Below the pieces are notes generated by a model. The model saw nothing but the letters and a program-made list of their open reading frames with translations, was not told where the DNA came from and did not search any database. A DNA stretch of 64,000 nucleotides from Trema orientale (taxonomy: Eukaryota > Streptophyta > Magnoliopsida > Rosales > Cannabaceae), in contig JXTC01000049.1 of assembly GCA_002914845.1 (NCBI GenBank), positions 28,878-92,877 of the forward strand, read 5' to 3'. Below, piece after piece: positions 11,401 to 22,800 of the stretch (the first letter of the stretch is position 1; each line of letters opens with the position of its first letter). Made by a program: the position numbers and the translations under genes.

Positions 11401-14400
11401 GTTTTTTGCCACTTGTTGCCACTTAAACTTCTTGGAGACTTGGAAAAATGATAATAGCACTCCCAATTTTTTTTTTTGGGTCAAAATTATAGCGGATACC
11501 ATTTGGAAAATGTTAATAATAATGAGAGCCTTGATAACACCTTAAAAAAAAAAATAAAAACAAAGACAAAGAGTCAATTTTCACCCACTTTTCTTAATAA
11601 TTATTATTTGAACACGCAATACAGAACTTAGATTTTGGAGATTTCATAGCTAGCTATTAGTTTTATAATTTTTAAAATTTGAAAAATTAGCTTAAGTGAA
11701 TCATAATTTGGAGAATACTTCAAGGGGTTTTTCAAATATAACTTGAGAACTGTAAAAAGTAAAATAGTCAGAATAAGATTTTCTTTTTTTTTTTTTTTCC
11801 ATTTTGAAGAAATTAAAAATTCTACTAAAGAAAACTGAGTTACAAGGAAGAGAGGTGGGTAAGATATCCTCGTACAAAAACAAAACAACTAAAACTAAGG
11901 AACTGAAAATCAACAAAAGCTAAACACCACAAAACAAAGTACTTTCCAACTAAGAGTAATTAACGATAGCGGAAAATGCTTCAATTCTTCTGCCACCAAA
12001 ACCTAGACAGAAGCTAAAAGCTTTATTCTTTCTCACAAAGACAACTTATCCACTCTTTAACTTGAAAAATGCGATTATTTCTTTCCAACCACATTACCCA
12101 GAAATTTCCATCTCCACACAATTCCACATTTCTTCCGGCATCTTGCTCGTGCCAAATCCAATTGGTTTCTCAATCGTTATCCCCTCACATTATTTAGGTA
12201 GAACCCAAGAAGAATCTGCTTCAAACAACAATCTATACTACGATGATCTTGCATAACAATGCAAGACAATTGGTCCAAAGTTTCACAATTGCTATTGCAC
12301 ATCACCCACCATGAAGGCGAGAGAGCTAAGGTCTTTTCCTTTGCACCGGTTCACAAGTATTGATCTTTCTATGAGAAACCAGCCAAGCATAGCAGACACT
12401 TTAACTCTGTTAGGAGGAACAGTGGATTTCCAAATAAAATTAATCAAATGAAAAGTATTGAGATTATCAAAATTAGTCCAAGTATGATAGAGTTGCAAGA
12501 GAAGACACCTGAGTTATCATTAGACCAAAAGAAGAAGAAAGTTTCATTAGGTTTAACTCTCAGTTCCTTACGGATTTCCGTTGTTTTGACCCTTCACTAC
12601 ACCATATGCTTCTTAATACCCTTATTGGACCTGTTCAATCTATGTTGTTGTTCCTACACATAGTTAGGACCTGTCCCTTTGTAGACATTGTCCATTATGA
12701 TCTTAACGGCTCACGGTTCTCCAAAGTTGGATAAGAACTAGTGAAGAAAAATAAGCTGTAATTTTAAGTATTGAGTTTGAAATTCAGCTTGTTTAGCGGT
12801 TTTTTGGTCTTTATTGATGGAAAGGAACAGAAGATAAACAAGAAGATATAGGGTTTTGTGGTATAGTGTTGAGTATTGGGTTGCTGTCTGGGTTGTTAAT
12901 GATAATGACTTGGAAAATGTACTGTTTTCAGATTTGTTGAGGGAGTGGTGGCTTTTTCTATAATTGTGTTTGTGTGAAGACTTAGTTTATGTTCTCTGTG
13001 GTCTCATTGTTTGGGACGCCTTGTCCCTAACCGATGTATTTATCTATTTCCACTGTCTAGAAGAAGCTGTAGTATGAAGAAAACAGGTGTTATGCTTCTT
13101 GTATGTCATCAGCATAAATTTATCATAAATATTCCTTATTTTCAATATAGAAACTTAAATATGAGCAAAATTAAGATCACTGACGTCTATTACTTTGTTT
13201 TTGTTTGTTCCGTTAACATTCTTCTACCTTTCTTGCGTTCCAGCAAAGAGTGTTGTACTCAATAATTAATCTGACTTCCTTTTTTCTCTTGCAAGTCTTT
13301 TCTTAATAGTTTGTGGTTACGTAATTTCATAATTGAATTGATGTAAATTCTATCAAACTGGTTAAAATAAATTAAGAAGTTTAAGAAGATAAATTTATTA
13401 ACCATTTTGTGAAGAAAATTGAAACTAACATCCGTTTGACGTATTACCGCCATCAAAGGCAGTTTTGGGTGTTATGAATTACTTAATCCATTTGTGGGGG
13501 GGTGTAATTGGTAATTTAACCAAGATTAATGTGCTTGTTTTTTAACTCCTACTCTGGAAAGTGAGTTTTTGTGATTACCAGAAACTTGGTACTAAAAATG
13601 ATGTATGTCACGTGATCCTTTCTGTTTTTGTTTAAAACACCATCTTGGAGTTTCTTCCAACTTCTCCATTTCTTTTTGTGTTTGCAATCGTGTCACAGGC
13701 TTTAAAATCTGTAGGTTTGTCAGCCACTACGGGCACAAATAAATGGAGCTCCTTTGGAGGATGCTCGTCACTTGCTCCACCGTTATGATAAACTGCGTCA
13801 AGATGTAGAAGGCCAGGTAATTGGTTACACATGCACATACACACACTCGAAAAGGTTGATTATTCACTGTGAACGTCTTTTCTCTTATTAGGTGGCTGAA
13901 GTATTGAGGCGCAGGTCAAAATCCAGGGGCCCTTCTGTATCTGAAGAGAGTTTAATTAAGCTTCAAAGTGCAGAAGGAAGATTGGATGAGCTTAAGTCTT
14001 CTATTATGGCTCTTGGTCGAGAGGCAGCCTCTGCTATGTTGTCAGTTGAGGACCAACAGCAAAAGATTACATTCCATGCACTTTTTACTATGGTACTATT
14101 ACTTACTCTCTGTGGAGACATCCTTACGCAGACAACGTTTTGATGATCTTTTAGCACTAGCATAGTTAAAAAAGTTTTAGGAAAGAACTTGGAAGAGGTA
14201 TAACATATTAATTGATGACCTACATAGGGTTGCTATAATTAAAAAGGTTACGGTATCATTATATTAAATTATGATGTGGACAGTTGTTCTATACTTTAAA
14301 ATCTCAAAAATGCACTTATTTTGACATCGAGTCTGAGGAATATTTAGTTTCCAGGTTGATGCTGAAAGATCTTACCATCAACATGCTCTTGCTATTCTGG

Positions 14401-17400
14401 AAAGGCTACATACTGAGGTTTGTACCATGCAGACTCTCTCTACTTGTTCTCATACGTGTTGCTCCTTGCAAGGATGTAAATGCTGGGACAAACGGACTGG
14501 TCAAAGTTATTAATTTGTTTAAATTGGTGAAATTCAATAAATTCTTTCTGTTTCTTATAAAAAAAATGTCAGTTAAAATATTGATTTCAGTATCAAATTT
14601 CAAGATATTCATGATCCATCAAAAGAACAGATATTTTGTTTCCAAATATTGAATTTCTTAACGAAGTTTTATAAAATGCTAAAAGATTAATGTTGTGTCA
14701 TTTGCACTTATTTATTGAAATTATAATTCTGTTGTGTGGCTTTCATAGAACAGCTAGGATCAATTAAAAAGGCTTTGATGAGAATTTTGACTTTATACAT
14801 TGGATATTAACATAGAGAAAAGCCATTCGTGAAAAATAAGACTGATGAAATATCATTCACTTAGGCCACGTTTGGAATGCAGGATAAGGATGGAATTGGA
14901 TTGGATTAAATTAATACCATGTTTGGTGCATGTATATGAGAGAGATTAGATTGGATTAAAATAATCCACTCCAAAAATAATCCTCTTAGAAAGGGATAAT
15001 CTTATCCTCTTGAGAATTTGAAATTGGAAGGGATTATGAATTTGATCAAAAATAATAGAATGTTTTTGAAGTAGTAATAAATGGTTCTTTCGAAATTAAC
15101 TTTTAAAAGTGGTAAAACTAGAAATAGTATTTTTCAAAATATTTTTTTAAGTGGTATTTTTGTGAATAATTTTTTAAAAAAAATGTCATTTTCCAAAAAT
15201 AAGTTTTAAAAGTGGTAATTTTCAAAAAACAATTTAAAAGTTGTATTTTTCAAAATAGTTTTTTAAAAAGTGGTATTTTTAGAAATAAGTTTTTAAAAAT
15301 GATATTTTTACCAAATTGATTTCTAAAAATGGTAAATTTCTAAATTAATTTTTAAAAGTGGTATTTTTCTAAATAATCAAACCTCAAAATTCGTTATTTA
15401 TCTAAAACTATGAAACATACCTATCCTAACAAAAGTAGCACACCAAACATAGGATATGATTGGACTATAATTCCATCTTAGCCTATCCAATCCAATCCAA
15501 TCCTTTAAAATAGTCTAATCCAATCGTATCCTATCCTGCATACCAAGCGAAGTCTTAATAGTTAGGAAGAGGCATCAATAATTACTGAGAATAAAAGGAA
15601 AGAAACACAAAATAGGAAAGTGTACAATTCTGCCCTATACGTTCTTGCGCCCGAAAGGAAGAAAAATAAAATAACAATAATGTAAAAACGTAATAAACTA
15701 CAAAAAGAAACTAAACAGATCAGGAAACTCCTGAAATTAGAAAGTTAAATTTTAGTCATCTACTAGGCAGCGATAGTCCTTTTCAACAGCCTGAGCCTTG
15801 ATATTACAATTTGACAATATTTTAAGACATGCCATGTATTCTCTTTTGAGGTTAAGAAAATGAAAATTTCCTACCAAATTATCAATATTTCGTGATATCA
15901 AATAAATAACAACATATATTTTCATAATGTCATCGACAATATCACAAATTCACAATAATATTTAATGAGTTATTGGCATTTTGCACTTTAAGCAAAAAAT
16001 ACCAAGTTTCTCTTCATTATTGATTTCTTCCAATGCTGTAAGACATAAACAGGAAAAGGTATCTTTAATCCTGGTTGTCTGTACTGGATACTCAAAAAGT
16101 ATTTTGGACTGAAAAAATGTGGATTCTGTTGTTAATAATTGTGATTTGATTTAATGAATGCCTTGACTATTTTTTTTGGACCTGTTGACTTTTGTCTGAT
16201 GGACCTGTTTGGCAAAATATGCTTGGTGTTAGATGACTCTGGAGAAGCAACCACAGGAATTTTCGTCACCACCATCAGTGAAAATACAGGACATTTCGTC
16301 ACCGCCATCAGTGAAACTACAAGAAGATGTTGATGAATGGCTTGGACGTCAGGACAATAAAGCAAATGGATTTGATGATCATGGTCATCTAAATCAAGAT
16401 GACACAACCTTTATTGCTAAAGTAAGGCCTTTGACATCTTAGAAATTTTTGTTTCCGCACACCAAGGAAATTACATCTAAAGCTAGTCCTTGTTACCCAG
16501 TTACTGAATTTGTATTACCTAGAAACTTTTCTGTGCATTTAGGTGCTAATTGTATTCTTCCACTTTTCTACATTGATTTAGTATTATCCTTCCGCTTTCA
16601 GGTTATACACCAATTTGATGCTCAAGCAGACGCAGAGTTGAGTCTATCTATCAATGATTATGTTGTGGTTCGCCAGGTAATTTAGCCACCGGTAATTTTA
16701 TAACTGTGATATTCACCGTCCTGAATGATCTTTCCTGTCTCATCCTATTTTGTGCATTAACTAAGCTTTATGGCTAATAATGCTCTTTAATTGATATTTG
16801 GAGAAGTATGATACTTTAAACAATGTAATGACTAGAAATCATAGCAGCTTAATATGCCAAAGCAGCTAGTCATCTAGGTTTTCCTTGTATTTATTCTCGT
16901 CTGATGCATATATATACCTAGGAGAATGTGGTAAGTGTTTACCCAAAAAAGTTGTGTGACCTATTCTTTTGCACAATTGGACTTTCTTTATCTACATTCT
17001 CAAATTTTGGTGCATGTTCTCAAGCTTGAATATTTATTATACTAGGTATTATACAGTTGCTACTTTCATACGAGAAATATTACTAGTATTTAATTGCTTG
17101 AAAAATATTACCGGTATTTTACAACCCAAAAAAATAATACTAGAACGAAGTTGGTAGTTGAGCTGAATTAGAGATAGGAAAGGGAAAAACAAGAGAGAAG
17201 GGTCAGAAAGAGAATAGGGGATCAAAAGATTAGTCGATCATGCTGAAGATGTTCGTGTCAATAATTAGTTCTAACTTGATATGTAATCATGAATAGGGTG
17301 TGAATTTCACCTTAAATGAGAAATCTACCGCCTTTGTTCCTTTCATAAATAGTAACAGACTATTATAGAGTAGTCTATCTTAGAACTTATCATAACTTGA

Positions 17401-17840
17401 CCGTCTTTGTTTTGTTTTTATCTTTATTTTCTGAAAATGAGGGTGTCTCATTGCAACAAAAGGAGACCCTTGGACATATCCCACTTAGCCTATCAAATTA
17501 CAAGTTCTAGGAATAGACCTCGTAGAATGAGGAACCAAAGACTCACATCAGACTTTAAATATCGGCATTCACGTTTGAACTTTTTCTTTTATTTATTAGT
17601 AGAAGAAGTACTGAATTTCTCATATTGGATGTTAAATGTTTTTTAAATTTTGAAACAACAAAACATGTATTCAATCCCAAATGAAAGCAAGCTTACATAC
17701 TTGATTGTGCTATTGCCATGTGATATTGCCAGGTGGCCCCGAACGGCTGGTCTGAAGGAGAGTGTAAGGGCAAGGCCGGATGGTTTCCATCTGCTTATAT
17801 ACACCGGCAGGAGAAAGCCCCGGCAAGCAAAATATTGTAA
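8200..17840 (+). CDS. SH3P1: SH3 domain-containing protein 1 (BAR + SH3), 10 exons
   Basis: Exons: 8200-8259, 9549-9662, 9819-9888, 9967-10115, 13715-13816, 13892-14092, 14355-14417, 16233-16421, 16602-16676, 17733-17840. All junctions are GT-AG and keep frame, giving 376 aa. The N-terminus MDAIRKQATKLREQVAKQQQ and the helical residues up to about 250 form the BAR-like region that binds curved membrane. The C-terminal SH3 domain (about 313-367) keeps VIHQFDAQ, GWSEGECKGKAGW and FPSAYI. The tail EKAPASKIL matches the Arabidopsis SH3P1 branch as I remember it, better than SH3P2 or SH3P3. Family role (known): clathrin-vesicle, trans-Golgi and autophagosome membrane traffic. Odd features: an 11-residue duplication in the linker (residues 263-284) and a 3.6-kb fourth intron carrying a LINE scrap. 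Intronic ORFs were ignored. Its neighbour downstream is also syntenic in Arabidopsis. Confidence 0.93.
10116..13714. other. SH3P1 intron 4 (3.6 kb) with repeats
   Basis: The largest intron of the gene. It holds two 52-bp tandem copies (10681-10784), two ~43-bp copies (about 11156-11240), a possible tRNA-like scrap (about 11295-11375, minus, with the B-box-like GGTTCAATTCC), and a LINE remnant listed separately. No exon of the host gene is skipped: the reading frame joins directly from exon 4 to exon 5. Confidence 0.7.
11840..12490 (-). mobile_element. LINE 3' remnant (zf-RVT domain), degenerate
   Basis: Minus-strand reading gives FIWKSTVPPNRVKVSAML, then NCETLDQLSC, and further on FWVMWLERNNRIF. 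This order is the zf-RVT region found after the reverse transcriptase in plant L1-type LINEs, or in pseudo-copies of it. Stops interrupt it and the upstream RT is absent, so this is a 5'-truncated copy lying antisense in SH3P1 intron 4. A T-rich stretch at 11781-11800 lies downstream in LINE orientation. Exact ends were not found. Confidence 0.65.
14864..15554. mobile_element. PIF/Harbinger-like MITE (691 bp) in SH3P1 intron 7
   Basis: The ends form imperfect inverted repeats: GGCCACGTTTGGAATGCAGG at the left, and GACTTCGCTTGGTATGCAGG read inward from the right. TTA flanks both sides (14861-14863 and 15555-15557), the 3-bp duplication expected of Harbinger/Tourist elements. The middle (about 15090-15375) is a degenerate ~33-bp tandem repeat with the word AAGTGGTATTTTTC. 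There is no transposase inside, so it is non-autonomous. Confidence 0.75.
16260..16325 (+). repeat. In-frame 33-bp coding duplication in SH3P1 exon 8
   Basis: Two adjacent 33-bp units encode FSSPPSVKIQD and ISSPPSVKLQE (residues 263-273 and 274-284). They lie in the Pro/Ser-rich linker between the BAR-like and SH3 regions and lengthen it by one unit without shifting the frame. Confidence 0.85.
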
Positions 17841-17955
17841 GCGCGATCTTAAAGGTTTTCCTTGTTAATTTTGTATTAAAAATTGTATATCCTCTCTCTT
17901 CTCGTGTATTTTACTCAGTTTGTTGAAATGCTTCACCCAGGCATTTGGGGCTTTA

Positions 17956-17961
17956 AATAAA
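17956..17961 (+). promoter_or_regulatory. Likely polyadenylation signal of SH3P1
   Basis: AATAAA about 116 bases after the TAA stop at 17838-17840; it is the first good match downstream. Confidence 0.45.
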
Positions 17962-18117
17962 ATAGTGTACACTATGATACCATGCACAAGAATATTTATC
18001 TTATGTATATCGTCAAGGAAAGTTGTGGTTTTGAATACATAGTTTATGTTTGTCATCGATGTTACCAACTTGTTTGTAAAGTCTTTTATAGGTATTTATA
18101 TTAAGGATCTTGGCAAC

Positions 18118-18118
18118 T

Positions 18119-18153
<35 letters not shown>

Positions 18154-18164
18154 AGTTTGAGTGA
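18118..18164 (-). mobile_element. 47-bp poly(A) retroposition scar with 15-bp TSD
   Basis: The direct repeat AAGGATCTTGGCAAC occurs at 18103-18117 and again at 18165-18179. Between the copies are TCC, 32 T's (18121-18152) and a 12-base stub. This is what LINE-type target-primed reverse transcription leaves when an insert is almost fully 5'-truncated, here in minus orientation. The source RNA cannot be told from 12 bases. Confidence 0.75.
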
Positions 18165-18318
18165 AAGGATCTTGGCAACCTAGAAAGTAGGCTGAAGCGT
18201 CCAATTTTTTGGTTTTATTTTTTTATTATTATGTGTATATATGTATTAAAAGGTTTATTATATTTTTTTACGAGGTTATAATGACCAAACCTGCATTCTT
18301 CTTTCAAATCAACACTAT

Positions 18319-18700
18319 GGTCACGTTTGGTTCATGGAATGGAATTGGAATAATAATGGGAATAGTAATAGAATGGAATTGGAATATTAATGAGAATGGT
18401 ATACATTGTTTGGTTAAAATTGTAATCAACAGTGGAATAGAATGAAATATATTGTGTATTGACAAAATTATCCTTTTAAATATTTTAATAGGGCAAAGAG
18501 GGGAAAAATTAGTTTTACTAAAATTTGAAAAAGATTAGAACTTTTATTCCATTGGTAGAGAAGTGGAATAGTAATTTCATCATTTAATAGAATTACAATT
18601 TTCATTCTCTTGCCAAAAAAATGAAACAAACATTAGAATGTACTATTTGGTGGAATAGGTTTTCCATTTCAAACTCCATTCCTTCAAATCAAACATACCC
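18319..18700. mobile_element. MITE-like element (~382 bp) between SH3P1 and the PotD-like gene
   Basis: Left end GGTCACGTTTGGTTCATGGA; right end, read inward, GGGTATGTTTGATTTGAAGG followed by AATGGA. TAT or CTA on both sides could be a 3-bp duplication, but the exact boundary is ambiguous. The interior is rich in GGAATGGAATTGG-like words, similar in style to the MITE at 14864. Confidence 0.6.
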
Positions 18701-18705
18701 TATAT

Positions 18706-18817
18706 GTTTCATTTTGTTTACTACCATAGATAAACGTACTGGATCGTACCGGCTCTGTTTTGTTTCATTTTGTTTACTACCATAGATAAACGTACTGGAT
18801 CGTACCGGCTCTGTTTT
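18706..18817. repeat. 56-bp tandem duplication
   Basis: Two essentially identical copies start at 18706 and 18762 (GTTTCATTTTGTTTACTACC, continuing to CCGGCTCTGTTTT). They lie immediately after the MITE at 18319-18700. Confidence 0.85.
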
Positions 18818-19820
18818 TTCTATTTTTTTTCCCCCGATGTAACATACTATAACTTTTTTTTTTCCATTTAACTCGGAGTAAATTGTGACATTGTTATCCA
18901 ACATTGTACTTTCTTCGCATATTAATCCTAATCCTTTATTTTTGGCATTTAAGTGTCGGAGGTAATATTTACCGTTAGTCCTTGAATCATTTTTGTCACA
19001 AATTGGATAGTTCAAGGACCATTAGTGGCATAAATCCCCAAGTAAATCTCTCTCTCCTTCCTTCAAAACACAAAGAGTGTAGAGGTGAGCAAAAAATTTG
19101 GCAACCTGATTAACCTAACTAATCCGACTAATTAACAATCCGAATAACTCGATCATTCAATATTCAATATTTGAGCGGGATATGTGTCGATTCTAATCCG
19201 GTTATTCAATATTTAGACGAATTATGTGTCGATTTTAATCCACCCAATATAACTCAGCCGGAGCAAACAAGATAACACTTAGTATTTAATTTATAATTTC
19301 ACATGTATAATTGTATTGTTAAGATAAAATAAAAAGTTTTAAGTAAGTTTTAACTCAAAATCTAATGACTTTGTCTTATTTGTTTTATTTAAGGCCAAAT
19401 AGACAAATTTTGAAACCCTAAATCCCATAATTGTCTCCATTTGACCTTTTTCATTTTATTTTTCTTCAAAGAAAAGGGCAAAAAAAAAAAAGAGAAAAAA
19501 AAATTTGGGTTAATAACTTAAACTTTGAGCGGACTGTAAATGAAGTTTCAATTCATTAGATAAATTTCGGATTAGAAAAGTTCAACCTGAATTTACTTTG
19601 GTCGGGTTCGGTGAGTCGTGTAACGCGCCCAAGCCGACAATATTATATTAAGTCAGATACAGACCTTATTAAAGTCATCGTCCCCGATACCTCTATTTGA
19701 ATTCGTTATCAACAGTCCATTGGACCAGTCACTCAAAAACTGGCCCCTACAATATTATTTAGTTCTACATGCTCTGCAAAACCAAATGACCCCAATCCCT
19801 TAAGGCACCAACCAACCTCC
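18818..19820. other. Intergenic DNA upstream of the PotD-like gene
   Basis: No gene seen. A GTAGAGGTGAGCAAAA start near 19081 resembles a hAT MITE end, but I found no matching right end. The last ~150 bases before 19821 would contain the promoter and leader; the start codon context is CCTCCATGGC. Confidence 0.4.
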
Positions 19821-22800
19821 ATGGCTGCCTTGCCTTCCTCTTACGCCTCACTCCCACTAGAACTACCTCTCCCCTGTACCCGAAACCGCTTCCCCACCCC
19901 CAATTCTCTCCCGTCTGCAACCCCTTTTCCCCATTTTTATTCTCTGACTCGTTTGGCTCCTCTTCACTGTAGCAACCCCGTTCTCCGGCATCTGAAAACG
20001 CGTCCTCCGGCGGCAAGCCACTCCGAGACTCAGGCTCATTTGGGAGCCTCCTCTCCCAATCTACTCCCGCCGCCTCAGGTCTTGCCTCGGCTCGCAGCCT
20101 CTGCTCTTCTCTTTCTTGGCCTTGGTTTTGCTTTTGGGGCCCGCGCCTGCTCTCAGCTTCCGTCTCTTCTTCCCTCGGAGTCTTCCACCGTGCAAGAAGA
20201 GCAGTCAGCTCAAGGTATCAGCTCTCCAAAGATATATATACACATATATATATATAGAGAGAGTAAAAATGTGATAGCTTTTTGATCAGTATTCTATTTT
20301 TAAAATTTTTAGGAAATTCCTAATTTAACTCTTTTTTTTTTTTCGTGATACGATTCCCCATAACTATACTCTACATCTTATGACGCAGATGATCGCGATG
20401 AGAGAAAATTTGATAGTGTGGAAAAACTAGAAGATAAAAAGTTGGAAGAAGCATTCGAAACGTGGAAATCCAAAACATATGCATTGACTGTACCTTTGAA
20501 AATTGTTGCTCTACGTGGCTCTGTACCTCCTTCATGGATTAAGGTGAGTGGCGACTGCCCTTTTACTTTTTATTTAAAACATGTTGTGTAAAATGCTTCT
20601 TTTCTTGGTCTAACCAAGATCTCCCTTGTTTAACTTTTTTTTTTTTTTTTTTGGGTAAATATAATGTCTGATGCAAATAGTTCCTTGACAATCTAAAACA
20701 ATTGGATTTTGTATTTATTGTTTGCGTTCACTATTATTTTTAATTTTATTCTCGTGCTAACCATCTTATTTATGGAGACTTCATATTGCTCATCATTTAA
20801 ATTTCTTCTTGACATGGAGGACTTTATGCAATCTCAAGGAAAAAGATTAAAGTTCCAATTGAAGTTTCTTGGAAGTCTTGAGGGAATCTTTTCTGATCTA
20901 TCAACACCCTTTGACAAAGGCAATGTTGGGTCTTTATCTGTTGTGGCAGCTGATATGGTTAGTGTTGGTGACTCATGGCTCAATTATGCTATTGAAAGGG
21001 CTCTAATTCAGCCCGTAGAAGGGGTAGAAGATCAAGACTGGTTTAAAGGTTTAAGTTCCCAATGGAAAGTAAGAAAGCAACTATTTTTTATGTCCTCTGC
21101 TTTCCTGATCAGCATGTTCAACTAAATAATTTGTTGATACGCTGAGTGATATCATCCATGCTCATTTACAAATTCTTTCTTATTGACCTAGTGCGTGTTA
21201 TGCTTATCTAGGGACGCCAATTTTATGCACGAAACTTTCCATCAAATGATGTGGTGTAAAAAATTAGGTGGATGAACAACTATTTTAATGTATGCAATAA
21301 GAGTAAAAGACTGACTTGAAATGTTATCTGACTTTGACTTGTGTGTCTATTCAGTCGTGCAAGCTTTAAGCTTGCACTATGGTATTATTCATGAAATGGA
21401 ATTTAGTAAGAGTAAAGGTCTATCACTTCACTGTAAATCTTTATTCCATTTCCTTATTTATTTATTTATTAGTTTTTTCTCTTTTTTTTTTTTTTTTTGT
21501 ATTTTTTCAAAAGAAAAATTTTGCTAAAAGAATCTCAGGTATATCTACGCAGGAACTATGAGGGGCGTATTGATCCTGATGGTAAGATATGGGCCGCTCC
21601 ATATCGGTGGGGTTGTATGGTGATAGCCTACAAGAAAAGTAAATTTCGAAAGCATAACCTGGCTCCAGTAGAGGTAACTAGATTCAAAAATCACGTAACG
21701 ATATCTACATCTTTAATAACAACTAATATGAATTTTATCATTCTTTTATTGAGTAACGTGGTTGAAATAAATTATTTATGTCTATTATTCTTATATGTGC
21801 GATACTAGTCCACAGATGATAAATTGTTCTCGAATTGTCATTATCAACACCAGAACCTCAATCAATGGTACCAAGTGTTAGGAATTCCTATAACCATTGA
21901 GAAATAAACTTTTTCCCGTGGAATCTATGGAAGCCATTAGAGACAGGTATAGAATCCCAATTCCCAACCATTGGCTTGTGTGCCACACTTGCTCCTAATG
22001 AATATACACCGGAGAAAATCCATTATCGACAAGCTGTAACTGAGATGTCTCCCGCTTATCCTTGCCTTCAATAAAAACTTCAATTTCAAACTGTTCTTTT
22101 GCATTGTCCATCAGTCACCCACTAAGGTAGAAAAGATTTGAGAGTTGATCCCCTGCCTCTAACCCCTAGTAGTAGGAACGATACAAAGAGGCATTCCATT
22201 CACCGTAACTGAAAAGGTCGTGCAATTGAGACACACCTTAATCTAACTTCTCCACCCACTAAGGTAGAAAAGATTTGAGAGTTGATCCCCTGCCTCTAAC
22301 CCCTAGTAGTAGGAAGGATACAAAGAGGCATTCCATTCACCGTAACTGAAAAGGTCGTGCAATTGAGACACACCTTAATCTAACTTCTCCATTACTTCCT
22401 TAACCCTTTCTAAAATTGCATAATCCAAAAACAACCAGTTAAAGCCCAAGCTCAGTTAATTGTTGACCATATTTGAGCTTGCAGTGCTAATTTATCTAGA
22501 AGCTTGATATTTAATGTTGATCGATTGTGATATGTGCAACACTTTTTCCTCCAATTTATCTACCCAATTATATGGGATTTTTGCTGAACGTTTGGAATCA
22601 TGCCCAATCCAAGAGAGTTATCCTTCAGAAGGAGGGAGAATTACAGTGATTTACTTTGTGCTTGCTAGAATTCCAACCTATTACAATCACACGTTATTTC
22701 AGTATCATTCATTTTGGAAAAATGAAACTCGACTTCTTATGGGATAGGAGGAAGTAGCATATAGAGAGTAGAGATCATCTTGTCTCCTGGGAGTTGGTAA

